A stretch of DNA of 64,000 nucleotides from Anaerostipes butyraticus (GTDB lineage Bacteria; Bacillota; Clostridia; Lachnospirales; Lachnospiraceae), in NCBI RefSeq assembly GCF_016586355.1, contig NZ_BLYI01000006.1:124001-188000 (forward strand), in the 5' to 3' direction. The position numbers and the translations under genes were made by a program. The notes beneath the pieces are model-generated. The model was not told the origin of the DNA, did not search any database, and saw only the letters and a list, made by a program, of their open reading frames with translations. Of this stretch, positions 17,633 through 26,150 are shown piece after piece; the first letter of the stretch is position 1, and every line of letters begins with the position of its first letter.

Positions 17633-19521
17633 AGAGTTTCCCACTCTTCATATAATTGTTCCAGAGATTCTGTGATGGAAGCCTGTTCTTTTCCGAGTTC
17701 CATCAGACGGGAGACGTCTGTAGCAACTTCAGGGGCGGACATTTCTTCTTCCAGTTCTGTCTGGCGTTCTTCCAGCCGGGTGATTTCATCTTCTACTTTT
17801 TTCAGCCGGTTTTCTTTTTTTCGCTGCTTTGCCTGAAGTTCTTTCTGCTGCTGCCAGTCCAGCTTTGATTCAGTGGTCTTGGTTTCCTTGACTGCAGTTT
17901 CAGAAGAAGCGGCCTCTTTTTCCTTTTGATGAAGGTAATCCTGATAGTTTCCGGGATAGGAAGTCAGTCCGTCTTTGGAAATCTCCAGAATTCTTGTGGC
18001 TGTTTTGTTGATAAAATAGCGGTCATGGGAAACATATAAAATAGTTCCCGTATAGGAATTCATGGCGGATTCCAGAATCTCCTTGGACTGGATGTCCAGA
18101 TGGTTGGTCGGCTCATCCAGGATCAGGAAATTTGCGTGAGAGAGCATGAGCTTAGCTAAAGAGACCCTTCCTTTTTCTCCTCCGCTTAATGAAGAAATCG
18201 GGCGAAAGACATCCTCGCCGTAAAAGAGAAAGGCCGCTAACGTATTCCGGATCTTGGTATTGTTTAGATCCGGATGAGCATCGGAAATTTCATCAAAAAT
18301 CGTCTTTTCATTATCCAGATTGTCCTGTGCCTGATCATAATATCCAATGGATACTCCGGCACCCAGCTGGATGGTGCCGCTGTTTTTGCTGATTTTCCTG
18401 CAGATGATCTTTAAGAGAGTCGTTTTTCCGGTTCCGTTTGGTCCGATCAAAGCAACTCTTTCCCCGCGGAACAAATGGCAGGATAATCCGGAAAATAATG
18501 GCCTGGATCCGAAGGATTTAGATACATCTGTTAACGTCAGGACATCATTGCCGCTGACAACTTCCGGTTCAATGGAAAGGCGCATATCGCCATGGTATTC
18601 CTGAGGTTTTTCAAGAAGTTCCATTTTATTCAGCGCCTTTTCCCTGCTTTCTGCCCGCCGGATGGACTTTTCCCGGTTAAACTGGCGGAGTTTGCGGATT
18701 ACTTCCTGCTGATGCTTGATTTCCTGCTGCTGATTTTCATATTCTTTTTGACGAATGGCTTTGACCTGATCTCTCTTTTGGATAAACTGTGTATAATTTC
18801 CATTAAACAGCATGGAACGGCCAAATTCGATTTCCATGACTTTGTTGACAATCTTATCAAGAAAATACCGGTCATGGGATACAATGATAACAGCGCCTTT
18901 ATATCTGGAAAGATAGGTTTCGAGCCACTGGATGGAAGCCACGTCCAGGTGGTTGGTCGGCTCGTCCAGAAGAAGAATATCCGGATTCTTCAGCAGAAGC
19001 TTTCCAAGAGCGACACGGGTCATCTGTCCGCCGGACAGAGTATGGACTTGTTTTTGAAAATCTTCCTCAGAAAATCCAAGTCCCTTTAGAATCCCCGTTA
19101 TCTCACTTTTATATGCAAAGCCGTTCATCTGTTCAAATTTATGAGTGGCATTGGTGTACTGGTCCATTTTCTGCTGGAGAGCTTCTCCCTCCAGATGTTC
19201 CATCTCTTTTTCGTAGGTGCGCATCTGCTGATCCAGTTCGATGATCTCTTTTTTTACGGATAAAAGCTCATCAAAGATTGTTCGCTGGAAATCATGTTTC
19301 TGATGCTGAGCCAGATAGCCGATGGAAGCATCTTTCTTTGTGGAAATTTCCCCTTCATCCGGGCTCAGTTCCCCTACAATGATCTTAAGCAAAGTTGATT
19401 TTCCTGCCCCGTTATATCCAATAATCGCCAGGCGGTCATTTTCATTTAAATGAAACGAAATATTTTGTAAAACAGGTTTGTCTACAAATGTTTTGCAAAT
19501 GTTCTGGCATGATAAAATCAT
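17626..19521 (-). CDS. ABC-F protein, YdiF/EttA-like ribosome-associated ATPase
   Basis: Cytosolic protein of 631 residues with two ABC domains and no membrane part. Domain 1: Walker A GYNGAGKST, signature LSGGQMTRVALG, Walker B ILLLDEPTNHLD. A P-site linker rich in Lys, Arg and Gln lies at about 235-310. Domain 2: GPNGTGKTT, LSGGEKGRVSLA, LILDEPTNHLD. A C-terminal coiled coil (about 550-631) is typical of YdiF-like members. Such proteins bind the ribosomal E site; some give antibiotic resistance, but this layout is more like a housekeeping member. The start at 19521 follows AAGGAG; a 15-codon upstream reading frame overlaps the start codon. Confidence 0.92.
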   Translation of the reverse strand: MILSCQNICKTFVDKPVLQNISFHLNENDRLAIIGYNGAGKSTLLKIIVGELSPDEGEISTKKDASIGYLAQHQKHDFQRTIFDELLSVKKEIIELDQQMRTYEKEMEHLEGEALQQKMDQYTNATHKFEQMNGFAYKSEITGILKGLGFSEEDFQKQVHTLSGGQMTRVALGKLLLKNPDILLLDEPTNHLDVASIQWLETYLSRYKGAVIIVSHDRYFLDKIVNKVMEIEFGRSMLFNGNYTQFIQKRDQVKAIRQKEYENQQQEIKHQQEVIRKLRQFNREKSIRRAESREKALNKMELLEKPQEYHGDMRLSIEPEVVSGNDVLTLTDVSKSFGSRPLFSGLSCHLFRGERVALIGPNGTGKTTLLKIICRKISKNSGTIQLGAGVSIGYYDQAQDNLDNEKTIFDEISDAHPDLNNTKIRNTLAAFLFYGEDVFRPISSLSGGEKGRVSLAKLMLSHANFLILDEPTNHLDIQSKEILESAMNSYTGTILYVSHDRYFINKTATRILEISKDGLTSYPGNYQDYLHQKEKEAASSETAVKETKTTESKLDWQQQKELQAKQRKKENRLKKVEDEITRLEERQTELEEEMSAPEVATDVSRLMELGKEQASITESLEQLYEEWETLC

Positions 19522-19565
19522 AATTGACTCCTTCTTTTTGGATTGAGCCATCGATAAGATGGCAT
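19518..19565 (-). other. Possible leader peptide before the ABC-F gene
   Basis: A 15-codon frame beginning MPSYRWLNPK has its TGA overlapping the ATG of the ABC-F gene (ATGA). The inverted repeat GCCATC/GATGGC lies at its start. It lacks a visible ribosome site, so translation is doubtful. Confidence 0.2.
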
Positions 19566-19655
19566 TATGAATCAGAATATCATATTTTCAGTTAAAATGG
19601 AATATTTTATGAAAAAATGTACAGAACCAATTGTGGAATGTTGCCGGGAATGAGA

Positions 19656-19684
19656 TTGACAGATATTAGACAATCTTATATAAT
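19656..19684 (+). promoter_or_regulatory. Consensus sigma-A promoter of the rex operon
   Basis: Perfect TTGACA (19656-19661), 17-base spacer and perfect TATAAT (19679-19684), 31 bases before the rex start codon. No clear palindromic Rex operator overlaps it. Confidence 0.9.
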
Positions 19685-19715
19685 AAAAGAAGAAAATTTG
19701 TTTGGAGGAAATAAA

Positions 19716-20366
19716 ATGGGGAACTCAGAAAAGAGTATTTCATCGGCGGTCATTAAGAGGCTTCCAAGATATTTCCGGTACCTTGGCGTTTTGAAAGCCA
19801 ACAATATTACAAGGATTTCTTCAAAAGAACTGAGCGAGCAGATGATGGTGACGGCGTCTCAGATCCGGCAGGATCTGAATAACTTTGGAGGATTCGGACA
19901 GCAGGGGTATGGTTATAATGTAGATAATCTTTATACAGAGATCGGCAAGATCCTTGGACTGGATAAGCGCAATGATATGATCATTGTGGGAGCGGGAAAT
20001 CTGGGTCAGGCTCTTGCGAATTATCAGTCATTTAATGAAGATTATGGATACAAAGTAATGGCTCTGTTTGATGTGAATCCGAAACTGATCGGGATCTCTG
20101 TGCGCGGGGTGAAAGTACTGGACATTGATGAGATGGAATCGTTTATCAAGGCCCATGACATTAAGATCGCAGCGCTGACGCTGCCGAAAGATCAGGCGCC
20201 GGAGATGGCGAAACGCCTGGTGGAATGGGGAATCAAGGGCATCTGGAATTTTGCTCCGATCGATCTCCATCTGCCGGAGGATGTCACAGTGGAGAATGTA
20301 CATCTGGCTGAGAGCCTGATGACACTGACTTATAATATCCATAACCGGGAAGAAAGCGGAGATTGA
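19716..20366 (+). CDS. rex: Redox-sensing transcriptional repressor Rex
   Basis: NADH/NAD-responsive repressor of 216 residues controlling fermentation and reductive pathways. The N-terminal winged helix contains KRLPRYFRYL and ITRISSKELSEQM and the SQIRQDLNNFGGFGQQGYGY block; the Rossmann domain follows with IIVGAGNLGQALANY (about 88-102) and ends in a helix for domain swapping. ATG 19716 has a TTTGGAGG site; the frame runs further upstream but those residues do not match Rex. First gene of the rex-acpS-nnr-alr series; acpS begins six bases after it. Confidence 0.95.
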   Translation: MGNSEKSISSAVIKRLPRYFRYLGVLKANNITRISSKELSEQMMVTASQIRQDLNNFGGFGQQGYGYNVDNLYTEIGKILGLDKRNDMIIVGAGNLGQALANYQSFNEDYGYKVMALFDVNPKLIGISVRGVKVLDIDEMESFIKAHDIKIAALTLPKDQAPEMAKRLVEWGIKGIWNFAPIDLHLPEDVTVENVHLAESLMTLTYNIHNREESGD

Positions 20367-20371
20367 CCAGT

Positions 20372-20734
20372 ATGATCGTAGGAATCGGAACAGATCTTGT
20401 GGAGATCCGGAGAATGCGGGATATGATGGACCGCCACAGAGGGTTGGAGCGAATATTTACGAAAAATGAATTAGCGCACGCAAAAGACCGGGCAGATGTT
20501 CTGGCCGGTACATTTGCGGTAAAAGAGGCCGTTTCCAAAGCGTTTGGAACCGGCTTTTTCGGTGCAGAACCTTATGAGATTGAGGTGCTTAGAAATGAAA
20601 AGGGCGCGCCTTATGTCAGGCTGACGGGAAGAGCCCTGCGTCTGGCAGAGACTCTTCATATGGACCGGATCCATGTGTCCATTACCGATACGAAGAAATA
20701 CGCCCAGGCTTTTGTAATAGGAGAATGTCTATGA
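20372..20734 (+). CDS. acpS: Holo-[acyl-carrier-protein] synthase
   Basis: Transfers 4'-phosphopantetheine from coenzyme A to acyl carrier protein. 120 residues, the usual size. Motifs are IVGIGTDLVEIRRM (metal Asp at residue 8) and TFAVKEAVSKAFGTGF with the catalytic/metal Glu. ATG 20372 is chosen because the protein family starts directly with this block. Its stop codon overlaps the nnr start (ATGA at 20731-20734), so the two are translationally coupled. Confidence 0.95.
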   Translation: MIVGIGTDLVEIRRMRDMMDRHRGLERIFTKNELAHAKDRADVLAGTFAVKEAVSKAFGTGFFGAEPYEIEVLRNEKGAPYVRLTGRALRLAETLHMDRIHVSITDTKKYAQAFVIGECL

Positions 20735-22224
20735 AATATGTATTAAAGAATCAGGAAATGCAGGATACAGACTATGAAACAATTCATCAGATTGGAATTC
20801 CCGGACTGGTTCTGATGGAAAGAGCATCAAAGGCTGTGGCAGACTGTGCCATGCGGCATGTCAGAGAGAACGGCAGGATTCTTGTGATTGCGGGAATCGG
20901 GAACAATGGGGGAGACGCGCTGGCGGCAGCCAGGATTCTCCTGGAAGAAGATAACCGGACAGATTATATGGTCGTGGGGAATCTGGAAAAAGCATCTGAA
21001 GATTTGAAACTTCAGATGCAGATCCTTCAAAATCTTGGATATGAACCGGCAGAAGATCCTGATTTTAAGAATTATGATCTTTTGGTGGAAGGAATTTTTG
21101 GAGTAGGACTTTCACGGGAAGTCGGAGGCGTTTACCGGGATGTCATCGAAAGGATCAACCAATCAGAAAGACCGGTCATCGCTGTTGATATTCCTTCCGG
21201 TATCAGCGGAAATACAGGAAAGGTGATGGGATGTGCTGTAAAGGCCGTGGAAACTGTAACGTTTGGAGGCTATAAGAGAGGGCATCTTTTGTATCCGGGA
21301 AGAGAGTACTGCGGAAAGGTTACTTTGGAGAAGATAGGATTCCATGATCAGACCATAGAAAAATATGCGTCAGGGTTTACGCTGGAAGAACCGGAGGGCC
21401 TGATGCCGCCAAGGCTTTCTTATTCTAACAAGGGCACTTACGGAAAGATTCTGATGATCACAGGAAATGAAACCATGTCCGGCGCGGCGGCATTTGCCGG
21501 CGAGGCGGCGCTGCGTATGGGCGCGGGACTTGTAAAGATTTTGTCAGATGCGTCAAACCGGCCGATTCTTCAGAGCCGTCTTCCGGAAATCTTGTTTGGA
21601 GAACGCGGGGACCTGGAAAAATCTCTGGACTGGTGTGACTGTATTTTGTTTGGTCCTGGCCTTGGAGCAGGGGATGAGACAAAAGAAATGCTGGAATATG
21701 TCTTAAAACATGGAACCAAACCTCTGATCCTGGATGCAGATGGATTGAACACGATCAGCAGATACCAGATGGAAATCGATTATCCATATGGCGTTATCAT
21801 GACGCCGCATCTTATGGAAGGGGCGAGACTTCTTTCCAAAGAAATAGATGAGGTAAAAGCGGATATCTGCCAGGCGGCAGAAGAAATTGCCAGCCGCTAT
21901 CATGCCATTGCTGTTTTGAAAGATGCGGCAACGATAGTTGCGAAGAATCGGGATAAGTTGTATATTAATCAGAGTGGCAATCATGGTATGGCATCTGGCG
22001 GAAGCGGAGATGTTCTGGCAGGGATGATCACAGGACTGGCGGGAACCGGATGTGATCTTTATGACGCCGCAGTCCGCGGAGTATATCTTCATGGACTGGC
22101 AGGAGACGCTGCCATGAGAGAAAAAGGGCCGTACAGTATGATTGCGTCAGATATTTTACATCATATAAAAGACGTCACAGGAGGAAAAAATGAATCAATA
22201 TTACCGGGTGAATGCAGTCATTGA
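20731..22224 (+). CDS. nnr: Bifunctional NAD(P)H-hydrate epimerase/dehydratase
   Basis: Repairs hydrated NAD(P)H. 497 residues with two domains: an N-terminal YjeF epimerase domain (about 1-210, GIGNNGGDALAAARIL, DIPSGISGNTG) and a C-terminal ribokinase-like ADP-dependent dehydratase domain (about 220-490, NKGTYGKILMITGN, GPGLGAG, LDADGLN, SGGSGDVLAGMITG). Start 20731 is seven bases after AGGAG and overlaps the acpS stop by four bases. The 3' end overlaps alr by 35 bases. Confidence 0.95.
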   Translation: MKYVLKNQEMQDTDYETIHQIGIPGLVLMERASKAVADCAMRHVRENGRILVIAGIGNNGGDALAAARILLEEDNRTDYMVVGNLEKASEDLKLQMQILQNLGYEPAEDPDFKNYDLLVEGIFGVGLSREVGGVYRDVIERINQSERPVIAVDIPSGISGNTGKVMGCAVKAVETVTFGGYKRGHLLYPGREYCGKVTLEKIGFHDQTIEKYASGFTLEEPEGLMPPRLSYSNKGTYGKILMITGNETMSGAAAFAGEAALRMGAGLVKILSDASNRPILQSRLPEILFGERGDLEKSLDWCDCILFGPGLGAGDETKEMLEYVLKHGTKPLILDADGLNTISRYQMEIDYPYGVIMTPHLMEGARLLSKEIDEVKADICQAAEEIASRYHAIAVLKDAATIVAKNRDKLYINQSGNHGMASGGSGDVLAGMITGLAGTGCDLYDAAVRGVYLHGLAGDAAMREKGPYSMIASDILHHIKDVTGGKNESILPGECSH

Positions 22225-23356
22225 TCTGGATGCGATCTGTCATAACATAAAAGAGGTAAAGCGGGTAATCGGGCCGGGTGTGAAAGTCATGCCGGTGATC
22301 AAGGCAGATGGATACGGACATGGGGCGGTTCCCATAGCCAAGGCTTTAAATGAGATTGGCGTGGACGCGTTCGCGGTTGCAATCATTGAGGAAGGAATCA
22401 CTCTGAGAAATAATGGAATTACCCAGCCTATCGTAATTTTGGGGTATACTTCAGAATACCAGTACAGTTCTCTGATTCAATACGAGATTCAGCCAACAGT
22501 ATTTTGTTATGAAATGGCGGAATCTTTATCAAGGATTGCGTCTGCTCTTGGAAAAGACGCAAAAATCCATATTAAGCTGGATACGGGAATGAACCGCATT
22601 GGTTTTAAGCCGACAAGGGAATCCCTTGAGATTGTAAAAAGGATTGCAGGGCTCCCTCATATTATCATCGAAGGAATTTTCACACACTTTGCCTGTGCAG
22701 ATGAAGCGGACAAAACATCAGCGAAAAAGCAGAAAGAAGAATACGATAAATTTGTCGGATGGCTGGAAGAAGAAGGAATCCACATACCGGTAAAACATGT
22801 TTCCAACAGCGCGGCGATCATTGATATGGACGGCTGGAGAATGGATATGGTTCGCTCCGGCATCATTACGTATGGACTGTACCCTTCCGAGGAAGTATCA
22901 AAAGAAGTGCTGGATCTGAAGCCGGCTATGTCGTTAAAGACTCATATCGTATATATCAAAGAAGTTGGACCGGGAGAAGGAGTCAGCTACAATCATACGT
23001 TTGTAACGAAAAGAAATACCAAAATCGCAACGATACCGGTAGGATATGCAGACGGATATCCGAGGGCTCTTTCCTCTAAGGGAAAAGTTCTGATCCGCGG
23101 ACAGTATGCGCCGATCATTGGAAGAATCTGTATGGATCAGTTTATGGTTGATGTGACCGATATCGACGGTGTGGAGACCATGGATGAGGTAACTCTGGTA
23201 GGACAGGATGGCGATCAGCGTATTTCCGTGGAAGAAGTCGCCAGCGAGGCAGGCTCCTTTAACTATGAATTTGTCTGCGGCATCAGCAAAAGAGTGCCAA
23301 GAGTCTATATGCAGCATGGAAAAATGAAGAAAGCAGTGGAATATCTGGAAAAATAA
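22190..23356 (+). CDS. alr: Alanine racemase
   Basis: PLP enzyme making D-alanine for peptidoglycan. 388 residues. The PLP lysine is in VIKADGYGHGAVPIA (about 38-52); the fold-III barrel carries HIKLDTGMNRIGF and HVSNSAA, and the C-terminal beta domain has the catalytic Tyr in GEGVSYNHTF and the metal/dimer segment IGRICMDQFMVD. Start ATG follows AGGAGG inside the end of nnr, giving a 35-base overlap. mazF follows, a gene order found widely in Firmicutes. Confidence 0.96.
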   Translation: MNQYYRVNAVIDLDAICHNIKEVKRVIGPGVKVMPVIKADGYGHGAVPIAKALNEIGVDAFAVAIIEEGITLRNNGITQPIVILGYTSEYQYSSLIQYEIQPTVFCYEMAESLSRIASALGKDAKIHIKLDTGMNRIGFKPTRESLEIVKRIAGLPHIIIEGIFTHFACADEADKTSAKKQKEEYDKFVGWLEEEGIHIPVKHVSNSAAIIDMDGWRMDMVRSGIITYGLYPSEEVSKEVLDLKPAMSLKTHIVYIKEVGPGEGVSYNHTFVTKRNTKIATIPVGYADGYPRALSSKGKVLIRGQYAPIIGRICMDQFMVDVTDIDGVETMDEVTLVGQDGDQRISVEEVASEAGSFNYEFVCGISKRVPRVYMQHGKMKKAVEYLEK

Positions 23357-23440
23357 AAGCCTTCTTTGAATACTTTTGAAAGAATCGGAGATACTCTTCA
23401 TAAAATAAATGAAAGAAAGAAATGGAGAGTGAGAAGGCTT

Positions 23441-23788
23441 ATGGTAATTAAGCGAGGAGATATATTTTATGCGGATTTAAGGCCTGTGATCGGATCTGAA
23501 CAAGGCGGAATACGCCCTGTTATCATTCTGCAGAACGATGCAGGCAACCGTTATAGTCCTACGGTAATCTGCGCGGCAATCACAAGCAAGATGAACAAAG
23601 CAAAACTGCCAACTCATGTTCCTCTGGACTGCAGAAAATGTGAGCTGGAAAAAGATTCTGTGATTTTGCTGGAACAGATACGAACCATTGATAAGAGCCG
23701 TCTTCGGGAAAAGGTATGTCATTTAAATTGTTCTTTGATTCAGAGAGTAGACCGGGCTTTACGAATCAGTTTAAGCCTTGATACATAG
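23441..23788 (+). CDS. mazF: MazF/NdoA-family mRNA endoribonuclease toxin
   Basis: PemK/MazF-type ribonuclease of 115 residues, close in length to Bacillus NdoA (EndoA). The sequence opens with [26 protein letters not shown], positions 2-27 of the protein, containing the conserved Arg and the GSEQGGIRP loop; VIVCAAITS-like and [13 protein letters not shown] segments follow. The ATG 23441 start gives the family N-terminus, but the frame is open to 23366 (TTG), adding a basic 25-residue stretch. No MazE/NdoAI-type antitoxin gene is seen between alr and mazF, where it usually lies. Confidence 0.9.
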   Translation: MVIKRGDIFYADLRPVIGSEQGGIRPVIILQNDAGNRYSPTVICAAITSKMNKAKLPTHVPLDCRKCELEKDSVILLEQIRTIDKSRLREKVCHLNCSLIQRVDRALRISLSLDT

Positions 23789-23803
23789 AAGGAAACAGGA
23801 ACA

Positions 23804-23832
23804 TTGACCTTTTGACCTGAAAATGGTATATT
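23804..23832 (+). promoter_or_regulatory. Promoter of yebC
   Basis: TTGACC (23804-23809), 17-base spacer, TATATT (23827-23832); a second TTGACC at 23812-23817 is too close to use the same -10. Confidence 0.65.
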
Positions 23833-23891
23833 ATTTCCAGTTTAAGACATGAAATTTAGAATGGAAAATAGAAACAGAAAGGAAGATAAAA

Positions 23892-24620
23892 ATGTCAGGA
23901 CACAGTAAATTTGCGAACATCAAACATAAAAAAGAGAAAAATGACGCAAAGAAAGGAAAGATCTTTACCGTCATCGGTCGTGAGATCGCGGTAGCGGTAA
24001 AAGAAGGAGGAGCGGATCCGGACAATAACAGCAAACTGCGAGACGTAATCGCAAAAGCGAAAGCAAACAATATGCCAAACGATACCATCGAGAGAGGAAT
24101 TAAAAAGGCAGCCGGTGATGCGGATTCCGTTAATTATGAACAGATTACATATGAAGGATATGGGCCAAGCGGAGTTGCGATCATCGTAGATACTTTGACG
24201 GACAATAAAAACCGTACTGCTTCCAATGTAAGAAGCGCATTTACAAAGGGAAACGGAAATGTTGGAACGCCAGGATGTGTTTCCTACATGTTTGAGAAAA
24301 AGGGTCAGATCATCATTGATAAAGAAGAATGTGAAATGGACGCAGATGATCTGATGATGATGGCACTGGATGCCGGAGCAGAAGATTTTGTAGAAGAAGA
24401 GGACAGTTTTGAAGTTCTTACAGCTCCGGAAGATTTCAGCCAGGTGCGTGAGGCGCTGGAAAAAGAAGGAATCGCAATGGCAGATGCGAATGTGACCATG
24501 ATTCCGGGAACAACGGTACAGCTTACAGATCCTGAAGATATCAAAAATCTCCAGAAAACCCTGGATCTGCTGGATGATGATGACGACGTCCAGGAAGTAT
24601 ATCATAACTGGGAAGAGTAA
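23892..24620 (+). CDS. yebC: YebC/PmpR-family protein (TACO1-like)
   Basis: 242 residues. The family N-terminus [20 protein letters not shown] (residues 1-20) and the internal [24 protein letters not shown] and [13 protein letters not shown]-type blocks (about 38-61 and 85-97) are all present. Members are annotated as DNA-binding regulators, but recent work ties the family to translation of proline-rich stretches on the ribosome. Three domains of normal size; nothing is missing. Single gene with its own promoter. Confidence 0.94.
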   Translation: MSGHSKFANIKHKKEKNDAKKGKIFTVIGREIAVAVKEGGADPDNNSKLRDVIAKAKANNMPNDTIERGIKKAAGDADSVNYEQITYEGYGPSGVAIIVDTLTDNKNRTASNVRSAFTKGNGNVGTPGCVSYMFEKKGQIIIDKEECEMDADDLMMMALDAGAEDFVEEEDSFEVLTAPEDFSQVREALEKEGIAMADANVTMIPGTTVQLTDPEDIKNLQKTLDLLDDDDDVQEVYHNWEE

Positions 24621-24670
24621 TAAGATATTGATATCAGTATGAAAAAGTATGAAAAACAGGGGATACATAA

Positions 24671-25228
24671 GTGAAAAAGTTTTTTAAGACAAAATATCGT
24701 GCTGTCATGGCAGTGGTATTATCTTTACTGGTATTTTCTGCTTATGGAAATATAGTCCAGCTGCAGAAAGCCGGCAATCAGCAGCAGCAGGTGAAAGAGC
24801 TGAAGGCTGATTTAAAAAGTAAAGAAGAAGAATACGATAGTCTGAGAGAAGAATACAGCAGTACTTTGTCACAAAAAGCAGATTATGAATCAGATTATTA
24901 TGATTTATCGGAAGAATATGACGAATTAGAAGAAAAATATAATGAGCTGAATGAGAAACAGAATCAAAAAGAGGAAAAGAAAAGCGCAGCTTCTTATGAT
25001 ACAGCATCATCGGAAGCGCCATCTGCGGCCGTTTCTTCTTATAGTTCTAATCATAGTGATGACTCAGACGTGACGGATTCGTCAGATTCGTATAGTGTAC
25101 ATATTACAAAAACGGGAGATAAGTATCATTCTGCAGGATGTCAGTACTTAAGGCAAAGTGATATTGTGATCACAAAATCAGAAGCGGTACAGCGTGGACT
25201 GGATCCGTGCAGTAAATGTAATCCATAA
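24671..25228 (+). CDS. Membrane-anchored coiled-coil protein with a C-terminal His/Cys motif
   Basis: Not assigned to a named function. 185 residues: a short basic N-terminus, one membrane segment (about 9-26), a coiled coil rich in Glu, Lys and Gln (about 33-105), a Ser/Asp-rich low-complexity linker (about 110-140), then a compact domain with the pattern HITKTGDKYHSAGCQYLR ... LDPCSKCNP. The His, Cys and CxxC spacing recalls the small metal-binding modules found at the ends of many secreted Firmicutes proteins and in Ada-like domains; zinc binding is inference. Start codon GTG with a CAGGGG site. It follows yebC by 50 bases. Confidence 0.6.
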   Translation: MKKFFKTKYRAVMAVVLSLLVFSAYGNIVQLQKAGNQQQQVKELKADLKSKEEEYDSLREEYSSTLSQKADYESDYYDLSEEYDELEEKYNELNEKQNQKEEKKSAASYDTASSEAPSAAVSSYSSNHSDDSDVTDSSDSYSVHITKTGDKYHSAGCQYLRQSDIVITKSEAVQRGLDPCSKCNP

Positions 25229-25288
25229 CAAATGAGAATCTCAATCGTTTTTTGTAAAGGATAGAGATAAAAATTATTTTATGAAAAA

Positions 25289-25319
25289 AATCAGGTGTGT
25301 GAAAACATCTGATTTTTTT
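25289..25319. terminator. Bidirectional terminator
   Basis: AATCAGGTGT (25289-25298) pairs with ACATCTGATT (25305-25314), with seven T residues after it and seven A residues before it, so it can end both convergent genes. Confidence 0.88.
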
Positions 25320-25349
25320 CTTTCACAGGAATTTTCCTGTGAAAGAAAA
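25316..25349. repeat. 34-base perfect palindrome
   Basis: Arms of 16 bases (core CTTTCACAGGAA / TTCCTGTGAAAG) around a central TT. It abuts the bidirectional terminator, and on neither strand is it followed by a T run. Confidence 0.8.
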
Positions 25350-25387
25350 TGTTCCATACGGACAGACTATGGACCGGGGGATATAGA

Positions 25388-26002
25388 TTATTTCAGAATA
25401 TAAGATCTGATAATTCCGCCGACAGGATTATAAGACAGGATCTTATCGTAAAACTGAATCAGTTCATCCAGTTTGGAAGCGGCAAATTTCTGAAGAATAT
25501 CCGCAGATGTAATATGAGAGATAAAATCAATTTTGGAGAATGCCCTTTGATACAGTTCTTCTCCACCGGTATAATAGTGATCTGTATCGAGAGCCAGTCT
25601 TTGTGCATAATAATGATATCCGATCTGGTGACGTTCCAAAGTGTATTCTCCGGCACGGATTTTCCTTCCAATAATAAAATTAACCGGCTCTTGATTGGAA
25701 GCATCAGAAGACATTTTGATCAGAAGGGTTTGGAAAAAATCAGCGTCCAGTGTCTGCCGGGACCGGAGATGCTCAAAGACAAAATCTTCAATATTTACTT
25801 TTTCCGGAAAAAGACGGTTGGGATTGAGCGTTTTAATCTGATTCGCTCCGTATGTAACGGCAACGCCGTTGGGAAAAGGAAAAAGTTTTTGAGGTTTTCT
25901 CTCAGGATCTTCTACATATTTCCCGTTTTCTTCAATAGACCCTTTGGAATCGGCAATGGCGACAATTCCGTCCTTCGCTTTAAAGATACCTGTAAATGAC
26001 AT
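25388..26002 (-). CDS. Unknown protein resembling a proteasome-type Ntn hydrolase
   Basis: 204 residues, not a named family that I recognise. The first 22 residues can be laid without gaps on the N-terminus of 20S proteasome beta subunits: after removal of Met, Ser2 aligns with the catalytic Thr1, Gly12 with Gly11, and ADS (17-19) with the ADS containing Asp17. A Lys39 in PQKLF could stand for Lys33 after a five-residue insertion, and GVAVTYGA follows where beta subunits have their next glycine-rich strand. The rest (about 70-204) is helical and unlike HslV. There is no signal peptide. An AGGAAAT-type site precedes the ATG. A single-gene unit, convergent with the coiled-coil protein. The fold call is inference from the N-terminus. 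Confidence 0.5.
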   Translation of the reverse strand: MSFTGIFKAKDGIVAIADSKGSIEENGKYVEDPERKPQKLFPFPNGVAVTYGANQIKTLNPNRLFPEKVNIEDFVFEHLRSRQTLDADFFQTLLIKMSSDASNQEPVNFIIGRKIRAGEYTLERHQIGYHYYAQRLALDTDHYYTGGEELYQRAFSKIDFISHITSADILQKFAASKLDELIQFYDKILSYNPVGGIIRSYILK

Positions 26003-26079
26003 AGTGATTTCCTCGTTTCTAATTACTGTCTGAAATTATACACTTGCATAAAAGGGATTTCAAGAAAGAAAAGAATTCA

Positions 26080-26108
26080 TTGAATGATATGAAGAATGAT
26101 GGTATACT
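26080..26108 (+). promoter_or_regulatory. Promoter of ddh
   Basis: TTGAAT (26080-26085), 17 bases, TATACT (26103-26108), 42 bases before the start codon. Confidence 0.65.
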
Positions 26109-26150
26109 GGCATTTGCTGGAAATTATACTGTTGAAAAAAGGAGATAAGT

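Noticed and set aside
19621-19715. Rex autoregulatory operator before rex
   Set aside because: TTGTGGAA at 19631 is a possible half site only; no matching inverted half is found.
23895-24668. Minus-strand frame of 257 codons over yebC
   Set aside because: Antisense shadow of the highly conserved YebC sequence.
25349-25999. Plus-strand frame of 216 codons opposite the Ntn-hydrolase-like gene
   Set aside because: The minus-strand frame has a good ribosome site, balanced composition and a recognisable N-terminus; the plus-strand one has none of these.
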